From: Chromatiales bacterium
Lineage (GTDB): Bacteria; Pseudomonadota; Gammaproteobacteria; CAMYNG01
Reading direction: 5' to 3'
Length of the DNA: 25,392 nt
Assembly: GCA_027021685.1 (NCBI GenBank)
Contig: JALUTW010000444.1
Location: 1-25,392 of the forward strand
Below, in pieces: positions 1-8,969 of the stretch; the stretch's first letter is position 1, and every line of letters starts with the position of its first letter. The notes under the pieces were generated by a model that saw nothing but the letters and a program-made list of their open reading frames with translations, ran no database searches and had not been told where the DNA came from. The translations under genes and the position numbers were made by a program.

Positions 1-2
1 GC

Positions 3-221
3 GGCGGCGACGCCGGGCGATGGCTGGAAGACGCGGCCACCGGCTACCTCCCGCGCCGCCTGGCCTTCGCCCTGCCGGCGGACGCGGACCCGCCCGGCCT
101 GCTGGCGCAGCGCCGGGTGGAGGACGGTGCCACCCGTGCCTGGATCTGCCGCGGCACCCGGTGCGAAGCACCGGTGGACTCCCCCGGCGCCCTGGCGGCG
201 GCGCTGGCCCAAGCAGGCTAG
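3..221 (+). CDS. C-terminal end of a DUF255 / thioredoxin-domain (YyaL/SPATA20-like) protein, partial
   Basis: An open frame enters from the left edge and stops at TAG 219-221, leaving 72 residues. The tail contains TRAWICRGTRCEAPV followed by an Ala/Leu-rich end. From memory this matches the extreme C-terminus of the long (about 670-residue) proteins annotated as thioredoxin domain-containing or DUF255 (YyaL; SPATA20 in animals), which end in a 'A-x-VCR-x-x-x-C-x-x-PV' segment. The N-terminal thioredoxin-like fold and the six-hairpin glycosidase-like domain would lie outside the window. The function of the family is poorly defined. No promoter or start is visible here. The gene faces the PfkB-family gene across the repeat block. 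Confidence 0.6.
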   Translation, partial: GGDAGRWLEDAATGYLPRRLAFALPADADPPGLLAQRRVEDGATRAWICRGTRCEAPVDSPGALAAALAQAG

Positions 222-253
222 ACACCCGTTTCAGGACTCGGGTCCGGCAACCA

Positions 254-884
254 AACGCAGAGAGCGCCGAGGCGCAGAGACGCAGAGAACCGGATGCGGG
301 TGATTGGCCTCCGGAAGTCGGGCACAGGGTGTGTTCGCCTGCGAACGCACCGGACGGGGCGGAGCAAAGGCCTTGCCGGCACACCCTGCGCCGCCGCCCG
401 CTGCTGGCGGCTGGCCGCTGGGGCGGCTATGGCGCAAAAATACCTCCCCCTCTGCGTCCTCTGCGTCTTTGCGATTCAGGGGACAGAAGACGGAGGACAG
501 AGGACAGATGAGCGTAGGGTGCGTTCGCCTGCGAACGCACCGGATGGGACCGCGCGAAGGCTTTGCCGGCAAACCCTGCGCCGCCGCCAGCTGCTGGGTG
601 CTGGCGGCTGACCGCTGGGGCGGCTATGGCGCAAATACCTCCCCCTCTGCGTCCTCTGCGTCTTTGCGATTCAGGGGACAGAAGACGGAGGACAGAGGAC
701 AGATGAGCGTAGGGTGCGTTCACCTGCGAACGCACCGGATGGGACCGCGCGAAGGCTTTGCCGGCACACCCTGCGCCGCCGCCAGTTGCTGGGTGCTGGC
801 GGCTGGCCGCTGGGGCGGCTATGGCGCAAAAATACCTCCCCCTCTGCGTCCTCTGCGTCCTCTGCGTCTTTGCGTCTCTGCGTT
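254..884. repeat. Triplicated intergenic repeat block with inverted CTCTGCG-type ends
   Basis: The junction 222-942 holds no credible gene. It contains three head-to-tail copies of a 190-195 bp unit, starting near 331, 521 and 716, the third cut short near 884. Each unit opens with a hairpin of GGTGCGTTCGC-type arms (328-351, 518-541, 713-736). Each then has a GC-rich stretch and CTCTGCG direct repeats (449-473, 645-668, 841-884). Units 1 and 2 end in a heptad-period purine run (about 478-506 and 674-703). The outer edges are inverted relative to each other: ACGCAGAG orientation at 254-288 and CTCTGCGT orientation at 841-884. Open frames across the block are by-products of the repeat's composition. 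Confidence 0.85.
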
Positions 885-942
885 AATGTCACGCAGCCGC
901 GTTCAACCGTAGAGCACGCTGTGTTCGTGCCTGCGGCAGCCC

Positions 943-1875
943 CTACAGGGAATAGCCGAACGCCTCCTTGAACCGGTCGTCGAACTCGGCCCGCTCGAAG
1001 CGATGGTTCTGGGTGCCGTGCTCCTCGATCTTGATGGCCCCCATGAGCGAGGCGATGCGGCCGGTGGTCTCCCAGTCCATGCCGTGCATGAGGCCGTAGA
1101 GCAGGCCGGCCCGGTAGGCGTCGCCGCAGCCGGTGGGATCATTGACCTCGCGCGGGGCCGCGCACGGGATGTCGTGGCGGTGATCGGAGGCATAGATGTG
1201 GGAGCCCTCCGGGCCGCGGGTGACGATGAGGGCCTCCACCCGCTCGGCGATTTCGTGGGGCGACAGCCCGGTGCGCTCCTGCAGGAGCTGCATCTCGTAG
1301 TCGTTGACCGTGATCCAGGTGGCCTGCTCGATGAAACCCAGCAGGTCGTCGCCGTCGAACATGGGCAGCCCCTGGCCGGGATCGAAGATGAAGGGGATGT
1401 CCGCCTCCGCGAACTGGCGCGCGTGCTCGAACATGCCCTCGCGCCCGTCGGGCGCGACGATGCCGATGGTCACGCCCTCGGCCTCGGTCACCCGGTTCTC
1501 GTGGGCGAAGCTCATGGCCCCGGGATGGAAGGCCGTGATCTGGTTGTCGTCCATGTCGGTGGTGATGAAGGCCTGGGCGGTGTAGGTGTCCGGGATCTCG
1601 CGCACGTGGGTGCGGGGGATGCCGCACTGGTCCATCCAGCGTGCATAGGGGCCGAAGTCCTCGCCCACCGTCCCCATGGGCAGGGGATCGCCACCCAGCA
1701 GCTTGAGGTTGTAGGCGATGTTGCCGGCGCAGCCGCCGAACTCGCGCCGCATGTCGGGCACCAGGAACGAGACGTTCAGGATGTGGACCTTGTCGGGCAG
1801 GATGTGGTTCTTGAACCGGTCGTGGAACACCATGATGGTGTCGTAGGCGAAGGAACCGCAGATGAGCGCAGACAT
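943..1875 (-). CDS. PfkB-family carbohydrate/nucleoside kinase
   Basis: A 310-residue ribokinase-superfamily (PfkB, COG0524) kinase. Visible hallmarks are the N-terminal substrate-side GG motif (FGGCAGN, residues 46-52) and the C-terminal anion-hole signature DPTGCGDAYRAG (246-257), where D252 is the expected catalytic base. A late E-H-G-T-Q-N-H segment recalls adenosine-kinase-like members, so the substrate may be a nucleoside or a sugar; the sequence does not decide. The ATG start is supported by GGGGAGG six bases upstream. It follows dgkA by 50 bp on the same strand and is the last gene of the lipA-gcv run. I see no intrinsic terminator after it, only the repeat block. Confidence 0.88.
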   Translation of the reverse strand: MSALICGSFAYDTIMVFHDRFKNHILPDKVHILNVSFLVPDMRREFGGCAGNIAYNLKLLGGDPLPMGTVGEDFGPYARWMDQCGIPRTHVREIPDTYTAQAFITTDMDDNQITAFHPGAMSFAHENRVTEAEGVTIGIVAPDGREGMFEHARQFAEADIPFIFDPGQGLPMFDGDDLLGFIEQATWITVNDYEMQLLQERTGLSPHEIAERVEALIVTRGPEGSHIYASDHRHDIPCAAPREVNDPTGCGDAYRAGLLYGLMHGMDWETTGRIASLMGAIKIEEHGTQNHRFERAEFDDRFKEAFGYSL

Positions 1876-1925
1876 GAGACCTCCCCGTTTCAGACCCCGG
1901 CGCCGATGTTAGCAGCGCCCGGCCG

Positions 1926-2294
1926 TCACAGCCAGCGCGGCACCAGGATCAGGCCCCACACCAGGACCACCCCGGCCAGGGCCACGAACACCGCCGCCGA
2001 GCCCAGGTCCTTGGCCCGCCCCGACAGCTCGTGTGGTTCGGAGCCGATGCGGTCCACCACCGCCTCCACCGCCGAGTTGAGCAGCTCCACCACCAGCACC
2101 AGCAGCACGCTGCCGGCCAGCAGCGCCCGCTCCACCCCGTCGGCACCCAGCCACGCGCCCAGCGGCACCAGCACCGCGGCCAGCACCGCCTCCTGGCGGA
2201 AGGCCGCCTCGTGGCGCCAGGCCGCGGCCAGACCGCGCCAGGAATAGCCGCAGGCGCGCAGGATGCGAACGATCCCGGTGGCACCCGGCTTCAC
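1926..2294 (-). CDS. dgkA: Diacylglycerol kinase (prokaryotic DgkA, integral membrane)
   Basis: A 122-residue small trimeric-type diacylglycerol kinase, which phosphorylates diacylglycerol in the inner membrane and recycles lipid from membrane-derived glucan synthesis. Segment ELLNSAVEAVVDRIG (70-84) and GRAKDLGSAAVF (92-103) are the family signature. E29, E70, N73, E77, K95 and D96 match the E. coli active-site residues with an offset of one. Three hydrophobic segments lie near 37-50, 56-72 and 98-118. The GTG start at 2294-2292 overlaps the gcvPB stop in a 4-base GTGA, so translation is probably coupled. This start is chosen because upstream in-frame sequence is only the shadow of gcvPB. 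Placement behind gcvPB is unusual for function and looks like operon hitch-hiking. Confidence 0.93.
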   Translation of the reverse strand: MKPGATGIVRILRACGYSWRGLAAAWRHEAAFRQEAVLAAVLVPLGAWLGADGVERALLAGSVLLVLVVELLNSAVEAVVDRIGSEPHELSGRAKDLGSAAVFVALAGVVLVWGLILVPRWL

Positions 2295-3766
2295 GCCGCC
2301 GCGTCTCCGTCTTCTGCCGGCGGGCGCCAGGCCACGTCCAGCTCCTTGGCCGCGCGCACGTCGTCGAGCCGGCGCACGGGCAGGGTGTGGGGGGCGGTGC
2401 GCACCTGCTCGGGGTTGGCGCGCGCCTCCTGCAGGATGGCCTTCATGGCCTCGACGAAGGCGTCCAGCGTCTCCGGGCTCTCGGTCTCGGTGGGCTCGAT
2501 GAGCAGGCACTCGGGCACCAGCAGCGGGAAGTAGGTGGTGGGGGCGTGGAAGCCGTGGTCCAGCAGCCGCTTGGCCACGTCCATGGCGGTGATGCCCAGC
2601 TCCTTCTGCTGGCGCCTGAGGGTGATGATGAACTCGTGGGTGGCGCGGCGTTCCGGAAACGCCGGGTCGAAGCCGGCCTCGCGCAGGCGCGCCAGCAGGT
2701 AGTTGGCATTGAGGGTGGCGTAGTCCGCCACCCGGGCCATGCCCTCGCGGCCCAGCATGCGGGCATAGACCCAGGCGCGCAGCAGCACGCCGGCATTGCC
2801 GGCGAAGGCCGACAGGCGGCCGATGCTCTGCGGCCGGGTCTTCTCGGTCAGCCAATAGTAGTCACCACCGTTGCCGCGCGCCACCATGGGCACCGGCAGG
2901 AAGGGCTCCAGGCGCTCGCTCACCCCCACCGGGCCGGCCCCCGGGCCGCCGCCGCCGTGGGGCGTGGAGAAGGTCTTGTGCAGGTTGATGTGGATGACGT
3001 CGAAGCCCATCTCGCCCGGCTTCACCTTGCCGAGGATGGCATTGAGGTTGGCGCCGTCGTAGTAGAGCAGGCCGCCGGCCTCGTGCACGATGCGCGCGAT
3101 CTCGTCGATGCGCCGCTCGAACACGCCCAGGGTGGACGGGTTGGTGAGCATGATGCCCGCGGTCTGCGGGCCCACCACCTCGCGCAGCGCGTCCAGGTCC
3201 ACGTCACCCTGGTCGTCGGTGGGGATCTCGCGCGCGGTGTAGCCGCACATGACCGCGGTGGCCGGGTTGGTGCCGTGGGCCGCATCCGGCACCAGGATCT
3301 CGGTGCGGCCGGTGTCGCCGCGGGCGTCGTGGTAGGCCCGGATCATGGCCACCCCCGCGAATTCGCCCTGGGCCCCGGCCATGGGCGCCAGCGACACCGC
3401 CTTCATCCCCGTCACCTCGCGCAGGATCTCCTGCAGCTCGTACAGGCAGGCCATGAAGCCCTGGCTCAGGTTGTCGGGGCTGGCCGGGTGCCGCTCCAGG
3501 AACCCGGGCAGCATGGCCAGGCTGTTGCAGGCCCGCGGGTTGTACTTCATGGTGCACGAACCCAAGGGATAGAAATGGGTGTCGATGGAGAAGTTCTTCT
3601 GCGACAGCCGGGTGTAGTGGCGCACCACGTCCAGCTCCGAGAGCTCCGGCAGCGGCGGCGGCGCCCCGCGGCGCTGGTGGGCGGGAATGTCCGCCAGGTC
3701 CGCCACGGCCGGCGGCTGCTGGGCACCGTTCACGCGCCCGGGCCGGGAGTGATCAAAAACCAGCAT
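2291..3766 (-). CDS. gcvPB: Glycine dehydrogenase (decarboxylating) subunit 2, PLP subunit of P-protein
   Basis: A 491-residue subunit of the heterotetrameric P-protein, which decarboxylates glycine and passes the aminomethyl group to lipoyl-GcvH. The PLP lysine is K264 in NLHKTFSTPHGGGG (261-274). GSCTMKYNPR (69-78) and the Gly-rich loop after K264 are also typical. The start MLVFDHSRPGR at 3766 is preferred over an in-frame ATG 13 codons upstream because it matches the usual N-terminus of the family. The ribosome site is weak (GGA-rich, not a clear AGGAGG). It is separated from tpx by 478 bp of repeat-bearing DNA, so it may depend on read-through or on a promoter I could not identify. Its stop overlaps dgkA. 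Confidence 0.96.
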   Translation of the reverse strand: MLVFDHSRPGRVNGAQQPPAVADLADIPAHQRRGAPPPLPELSELDVVRHYTRLSQKNFSIDTHFYPLGSCTMKYNPRACNSLAMLPGFLERHPASPDNLSQGFMACLYELQEILREVTGMKAVSLAPMAGAQGEFAGVAMIRAYHDARGDTGRTEILVPDAAHGTNPATAVMCGYTAREIPTDDQGDVDLDALREVVGPQTAGIMLTNPSTLGVFERRIDEIARIVHEAGGLLYYDGANLNAILGKVKPGEMGFDVIHINLHKTFSTPHGGGGPGAGPVGVSERLEPFLPVPMVARGNGGDYYWLTEKTRPQSIGRLSAFAGNAGVLLRAWVYARMLGREGMARVADYATLNANYLLARLREAGFDPAFPERRATHEFIITLRRQQKELGITAMDVAKRLLDHGFHAPTTYFPLLVPECLLIEPTETESPETLDAFVEAMKAILQEARANPEQVRTAPHTLPVRRLDDVRAAKELDVAWRPPAEDGDAAA

Positions 3767-3980
3767 AATCGTCCGTTCCGCTCCGTCGAGAAACTGCCAA
3801 CACAAGGGGGCTCAATGCCCGCTACCCAATGGAACCCGCCCGGCCTCCCGGCCGCACCGGCGAGAATGGCCGTCACACGGCACGGCTGCCGGTGCAGTCA
3901 TGTCCCGCGACTCCTGTTCCGGCCACGCGGTCCCTGCCATCGCAAAGCGGTCACACTGGAGCTGCGACCTGCCACAGGGT

Positions 3981-4043
3981 GGTGCGATGGCTCCGCCATC
4001 GCACCCTACGTCCTTCTGTCCTCTGTCTTCTGTCTCCTGAATC
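3981..4043 (-). repeat. Composite repeat: heptad run plus GTAGGGTGCG hairpin
   Basis: Read on the minus strand from 4043 this gives GCGATTCAGG, a run of 7-base purine-rich units (AGAAGAC/AGAGGAC), CGTAGGG, then a hairpin with arms GGTGCGATGGC and GCCATCGCACC (3981-3991/3995-4005, perfect 11-bp stem, 3-base loop). The same order GATTCAGG, heptads, CGTAGGGTGCG hairpin appears on the plus strand at 471-541 and 666-736, so the parts form one repeat unit. Confidence 0.8.
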
Positions 4044-4158
4044 GCGGAGGACGCCGGGCACCAAAAGCGGGTGGCCGCACAAGTCCCGGCTTGCGCCAGC
4101 GCACGGGCCTGAACACATCACTCCCGGCTTTCCGACCTCCTCGAGATCCGTCTTCCCC

Positions 4159-4193
4159 TCTCTGCGCACTCTGCGTCTTTGCGCCTCTGCGTT
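4159..4193. repeat. CTCTGCG-type short repeat
   Basis: Consecutive CTCTGCG / CTTTGCG / CTCTGCG units, the same motif as the edges of the 254-884 block and, in opposite orientation, as 21744-21779. It lies about 50 bp past the tpx stop codon. Confidence 0.75.
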
Positions 4194-4207
4194 GAGATCC
4201 CTGTACG

Positions 4208-4231
4208 AAACCGGGCCACGGTGGCCGGTTT
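4208..4231 (-). terminator. Possible terminator hairpin after tpx
   Basis: Arms AAACCGG(G)CCA and TGGCCGGTTT around a CGG loop make a stem of about 10 bp with one bulge, starting 13 bp past the tpx stop. The flanking A/T runs are short and there is no long U tract, so termination would be partial at best. Confidence 0.4.
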
Positions 4232-4244
4232 TGCAGGACACCTT

Positions 4245-4745
4245 TCAACCCAGCGCCTTGATTGCGGCATCGTAGTCCGGCTCCTGCGCGATCTCCGGCA
4301 CCAGCTCGGCGTACACCACCTTGTCGTTCTCGTCCAGCACCAGCACCGCGCGCGCGGTGATGCCGGCCAGCGGTCCGTCAGTGATGAGCACCCCGTAGTC
4401 CTTGGCGAAGTTGCGGCTGCGCATCATGGACAGGGGCACCACCTTGTCCGACCCCTGGGCCTCGCACACGCGCTTCATGGCGAAGGGCAGGTCGGCCGAG
4501 ACCACCAGCACCACCACATCGTCGCGCCCGGCCACGGCCTGGTTGAACTTGTCGGTGGACGTGGCACACACCGGCGTGTCCAGGCTGGGCACGATGCTGA
4601 TGAGCTTCTTCTTGCCGGCGAAATCCTTCAGGTGCACGTCTTCGAGATCCGTGGTCACCAGGTGGAAATCCGGCGCCTGGCTGCCCACGGCCGGCAGCTC
4701 GCCGCTGGTGTGAACGGTGTTGCCTTGAAGCGTGATGGTTGCCAT
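4245..4745 (-). CDS. tpx: Thiol peroxidase (2-Cys peroxiredoxin, Tpx)
   Basis: A 166-residue thiol peroxidase that reduces hydrogen peroxide and alkyl, including lipid, hydroperoxides using thioredoxin. The peroxidatic cysteine is C60 in SLDTPVCATST and the resolving cysteine is C94 in MKRVCEAQG, one position off E. coli Tpx C61/C95. Length and both motifs are standard, so it should be active. The ATG is preceded by a strong GGGGGAGAGG. It begins 33 bp after gcvPA on the same strand and therefore sits between the genes for the two halves of the P-protein. Whether that has meaning (protection of lipoyl or Fe-S enzymes) is inference. Confidence 0.96.
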   Translation of the reverse strand: MATITLQGNTVHTSGELPAVGSQAPDFHLVTTDLEDVHLKDFAGKKKLISIVPSLDTPVCATSTDKFNQAVAGRDDVVVLVVSADLPFAMKRVCEAQGSDKVVPLSMMRSRNFAKDYGVLITDGPLAGITARAVLVLDENDKVVYAELVPEIAQEPDYDAAIKALG

Positions 4746-4778
4746 GAGTCCTCTCCCCCTTTTTCCATTCGCGGTTGG

Positions 4779-6173
4779 TCACAGGCGCGGTGCCACCGGG
4801 CAGGCCACCGAGCGCAGGCGGGCGAAGATGCGTTCCAGGTGACCGGCGAAGGCCTCCAGGTCCTCCCCGGTCTTGGTCTCGGTGGCGCACACCAGCAGCG
4901 TGTTGTCCAGCTCCGGGTAGTCGTCCGCCACGGTCACGCCGCCCACGATGCCCTGCACCGAGAGGGCGCGCATGACTTCGCCCACGGGCAGCGGCAGGCG
5001 CAGCAGGACCTCGTGAAACACGGGGCGCTGAAAGACCCGCTCCACCCCCTCCAGTGCGCACAGCCGCTCCGCCAGCCGGTTGGTGTTGGCGTGGCTCGCC
5101 GCCGCCACCCGGGCCAGGCCCTGCGGCCCCAGCAGCGCCATGTAGATGGTGGCCGCGGTCACCAGCAGGCCCTGGTTGGTGCAGATGTTGGAGGTGGCCT
5201 TGGACCGGCGGATGTGCTGCTCGCGGGCCTGCAGGGTCAGGGTGAACCCGGTGCGGCCCTCCACGTCCACGGTGCGGCCCACGATGCGTCCCGGCATCTG
5301 GCGCACGTGCTCCCTGCGGCAGCACATGAAGCCGAAGTACGGCCCGCCCGAGGACAGCGGCGCGCCCAGGGGCTGGCCGTCGCCGCAGGCGATGTCGGCC
5401 CCGGACCCGCCCCATTCCCCCGGCGGCTTGAGCACCGCCATGGCGGTGGGGTTGACCACCGCGATGACCAGCCCGCCGCGGGCGTGGGCCCAGTCGGTCA
5501 GCGCGTCCACTTCCTCCAGCACGCCGAAGAAGTTGGGCTGCGGAATCACCAGGGCGGCGAAGTCACCCGGGTCGCCGGGCAGCGCGTCCGGGTCCAGGTG
5601 GCCGCCGGCGCGATGGTAGTCCAGCTCCTCCAGCACGATGCCCTGGTTGCGCACGATGGTGTCCACCACCCGGCGGTAGGCCGGATGCACGGTGCGCGGC
5701 ACGAGGATCCGCTTCGAGCGGCTGCGGCGGTTGGCCCGCACCGCCATGAGCACCGCCTCGGCCAGGGCCGAGGCGCCGTCGTAGAGGGAGGCATTGGACA
5801 CGTCCATGGCCATGAGCCCCGCCATCATGCTCTGGTACTCGTACAGGAGCTGGAGGGTGCCCTGGCTGGCCTCGGCCTGGTACGGGGTGTAGGCGGTGTA
5901 GAACTCGCCGCGGGTGGCGATCTCCCACACCGCGGCCGGAATGTGGTGCTCGTAGGCCCCGGCCCCGGCGAAGCACAGGGTGCGCTGATCGGCCCGCGCC
6001 CGCTCGTGCATGATGCGCGCCACGCCGGCCTCGGACAGCCCCTCGGGCACGCCGTCCAGCGGGCCCGAACGCAGGGCGGGCGGGATCTCGTCGAACAGGG
6101 CCTCGATGGAATCGACCCCGATGGCCGCCAGCATCCGGCGGACGTCGTCTTTGGTGTGGGGAATGAACGGCAT
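4779..6173 (-). CDS. gcvPA: Glycine dehydrogenase (decarboxylating) subunit 1
   Basis: A 464-residue N-terminal-half subunit of the two-part P-protein, partner of GcvPB. It begins MPFIPHTKDDVRRMLAAIG, typical of GcvPA, and carries the family segments YTPYQAEASQGTLQ (about 95-108), NASLYDGASALAEA (about 126-139) and SNICTNQGL (about 340-348). It lacks the PLP lysine, as expected, since this resides in GcvPB. It starts 13 bp downstream of gcvH and is followed closely by tpx. Length is normal for the subunit (about 450). No frameshift or missing segment is seen. Confidence 0.96.
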   Translation of the reverse strand: MPFIPHTKDDVRRMLAAIGVDSIEALFDEIPPALRSGPLDGVPEGLSEAGVARIMHERARADQRTLCFAGAGAYEHHIPAAVWEIATRGEFYTAYTPYQAEASQGTLQLLYEYQSMMAGLMAMDVSNASLYDGASALAEAVLMAVRANRRSRSKRILVPRTVHPAYRRVVDTIVRNQGIVLEELDYHRAGGHLDPDALPGDPGDFAALVIPQPNFFGVLEEVDALTDWAHARGGLVIAVVNPTAMAVLKPPGEWGGSGADIACGDGQPLGAPLSSGGPYFGFMCCRREHVRQMPGRIVGRTVDVEGRTGFTLTLQAREQHIRRSKATSNICTNQGLLVTAATIYMALLGPQGLARVAAASHANTNRLAERLCALEGVERVFQRPVFHEVLLRLPLPVGEVMRALSVQGIVGGVTVADDYPELDNTLLVCATETKTGEDLEAFAGHLERIFARLRSVACPVAPRL

Positions 6174-6186
6174 GCCGGCTGCCGCG

Positions 6187-6582
6187 CTAGTCGGCCTCGT
6201 CCTCGATCATCTGCTTGTAGGCGGCGGCATCCATGAGCTCCGCCGCCGCCCCCGGATCCTCGGGCTTGAGGCGGAAGATCCAGCCGTCGCCGTAGGGGTC
6301 CTGGTTGATGAGCTCCGGCGTGTCGGCCAGGGCCTCGTTGACCTCCACCACCTCGCCCGCCACCGGGCAGTAGACGTCGGAGGCGGCCTTGACCGACTCC
6401 ACCACCGCGCAGTCGTCACCGCCGCCGAAGGCGGTGCCCACCTCGGGCAACTCCACGAACACCAGGTCCCCCAGCAGGTGCTGGGCGTGGTCGCTGATCC
6501 CCACGGTGAGCAGGCCGTCGTCGTCCTGCCGCACCCATTCGTGGGTCTTGGTGTACCGAAGATCGTCGGGCACTTCGCTCAT
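6187..6582 (-). CDS. gcvH: Glycine cleavage system H protein (lipoyl carrier)
   Basis: A 131-residue lipoyl-domain protein that shuttles the aminomethyl group between the P, T and L proteins. The lipoylation site is K65 in ESVKAASD. THEWV (13-17) and GVISDHAQ-like GISDHAQHLLGD (28-39) near the N-terminus are typical. The ATG is preceded by GGGAGAG. It lies 52 bp after gcvT and 13 bp before gcvPA. The neighbouring lipA supplies the enzyme that completes its cofactor, although the octanoyl transferase LipB is not in the window. Confidence 0.97.
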   Translation of the reverse strand: MSEVPDDLRYTKTHEWVRQDDDGLLTVGISDHAQHLLGDLVFVELPEVGTAFGGGDDCAVVESVKAASDVYCPVAGEVVEVNEALADTPELINQDPYGDGWIFRLKPEDPGAAAELMDAAAYKQMIEDEAD

Positions 6583-6634
6583 CTGTGCTCTCTCCCAGGC
6601 TCGTTGTTCGATTCTTTGCTCGGCGCCGGCGGAA

Positions 6635-7737
6635 TCATGTGCAGGGCTTGCCGTGGCGCACGAAGGGCGGGCGCACTAGGCGCGCGGGCAGGCGCCGGCC
6701 GCGGATCTCCACCTCGCAGTACTCTCCGGCGCTGCGCGGCACCCGGGCGAAGCCGATGGCCCGGCCCAGGGTAGGCGAGAAACTGCCCGAGGTGATCTCG
6801 CCCGCCTCCAGGCCCTCCACGAACACCTTCTGGTGCCCGCGCAGCACGCCCTTGCCTTCCAGCATGATGCCGGTGAGCTTGCGCGCCGGGCCCTCGCGCC
6901 GCTGGGCGGCCAGCGCGCTGCGGCCGATGAAGTCCCGCTCCTCCGGCTCCCAGGCCACGGTCCAGCCCAGGCCGGACTCCAGCGGCGTCACCTCCTCGTC
7001 CATGTCGGTGCCGTAGAGGTTCATGCCCGCCTCCAGGCGCAGGGTGTCACGGGCGCCCAGCCCGCAGGGCCGCACGCCCGGCTCCAGCAGGGCGCGCCAC
7101 AACGCCGGCGCCTGCGTGCCCGGCAGCATGATCTCGTAGCCGTCCTCGCCGGTGTAGCCGGTGCGGGCGATGAACATCCCGTCCACCTCGCGCCCGTAGA
7201 ACGGCGCCATGTCGGCCAGGTCGGCGCCGGCCGCCGGGCCCAGGACCTCGTGCACGCGGGCACGGGCCTCGGGCCCCTGCACCGCGATCATGGCCAGGTC
7301 GTCGCGCTCGCGCACCTCGACGCCGTAGGGCCCGGCGTGGCGGCGGATCCAGGCCAGGTCCTTGTCGCGGGTGGCGGCGTTGACCACCATGCGGAAGTGT
7401 TCCGGCCCCATGAGGTAGACGATGAGATCATCGATGACCCCGCCCCGCTCGTTGAGCATGCAGGAGTACAAGGCTTTGCCCGTGTCCTGCAGCCGGTCCA
7501 CGTTGTTGGCAAGGAGGTGGCGCAGGAATTCACGCACCCGCGGTCCGGCGAGATCGACGATGGTCATGTGGGAGACGTCGAACATCCCGGCCGCGCGCCG
7601 CACGGCGTGATGCTCCTCGATCTGGGAACCGTAGTGCAGCGGCATCTCCCAGCCGCCGAAGTCCACCAGGGTGGCGCCGGCGGCGCGGTGCTCGTCGTAC
7701 AGCGGCGTGCGCTGCAGCATGTCCCCGGTGGCGGCGT

Positions 7738-7741
<4 letters not shown>
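6635..7741 (-). CDS. gcvT: Aminomethyltransferase (glycine cleavage T protein)
   Basis: A 368-residue T protein that moves the one-carbon unit from GcvH to tetrahydrofolate, releasing ammonia. Conserved blocks include FGGWEMPLHYGSQIEEHHAVR (28-48), FDVSHM (54-59) and GGVIDDLIVYL (100-110) with the folate-site aspartates, plus TGYTGEDGYEI mid-protein. The GTG start (7741-7739) overlaps the lipA stop in a GTGA and has GGAGGAG about six bases upstream, which fixes the start. The frame stays open far upstream only as the antisense-like shadow of lipA. Downstream, gcvH follows after 52 bp. Confidence 0.96.
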
Positions 7742-8655
<914 letters not shown>

Positions 8656-8665
8656 GACCCGAATG

Positions 8666-8935
8666 GAACCTGTCTCAGAATTCCGCGCGCGTCGCGTTGT
8701 GAGTCCACGGCCGCGCCGGCAAGGCGCGCCGCGCAGCACAGTACTCGTCGTACGGGCCAGCGGCGCAACGCCGCCGGCGTGGGCGTGGCTCGCAACCCCC
8801 CGGGGCGCCGGCGATTCTGGCCCAGGCGCTCGCCATGGCGGAAAATGCCGGTATCGTCCGTATCCAGATCATGCTTCGTGACTCTCCGCAGAAAATCGCC
8901 AGGCGCGCGGCCGTGGGGAATTCCGAGACAGGTTC
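8666..8935. mobile_element. MITE-like element with 19-bp terminal inverted repeats
   Basis: The ends 8666-8684 and 8917-8935 are inverted repeats matching at 18 of 19 positions (GAACCTGTCTC[A/G]GAATTCC). They enclose about 230 bp that holds no recognisable transposase. A 65-codon minus-strand frame inside has no similarity I recognise. No target-site duplication longer than 2 bp is evident. The element sits between the riboswitch terminator and lipA, its left end 10 bp from the lipA ATG. Size, inverted ends and lack of a gene fit a miniature inverted-repeat element; the parent family is unknown. Confidence 0.65.
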
Positions 8936-8969
8936 TGCACTCCTCTGCCGCAGGGCGGCCGCCAAAAGC

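Larger units (their letters stand above)
3767..4244. other. 478-bp intergenic gap between tpx and gcvPB
   Basis: No convincing gene here. It carries a composite heptad-plus-hairpin repeat (3981-4043), a CTCTGCG repeat (4159-4193) and a hairpin just after tpx (4208-4231). No clear sigma-70 promoter for gcvPB is seen. The gap interrupts an otherwise tightly packed operon and looks like repeat insertion between two cotranscribed genes. Confidence 0.7.

Noticed and set aside
254..884. CRISPR array
   Set aside because: Units are 190-195 bp and nearly identical throughout, with no short-repeat and unique-spacer pattern and no cas genes.
20..912. Overlapping Arg/Pro/Ala-rich open frames on both strands
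   Set aside because: They lie in the triplicated repeat block and repeat with its period; there is no ribosome site, family or codon signal.
4245..4745. tpx as a horizontally acquired insert
   Set aside because: Base composition and codon choice look like the neighbours and both cysteines are intact; only its position is unusual.
2387..6236. Long plus-strand frames (about 600 and 685 codons) opposite gcvPB, tpx and gcvPA
   Set aside because: These are antisense shadows of GC-rich genes; composition is His/Gly/Arg/Gln-rich with no domains, and the minus strand has clear enzymes.
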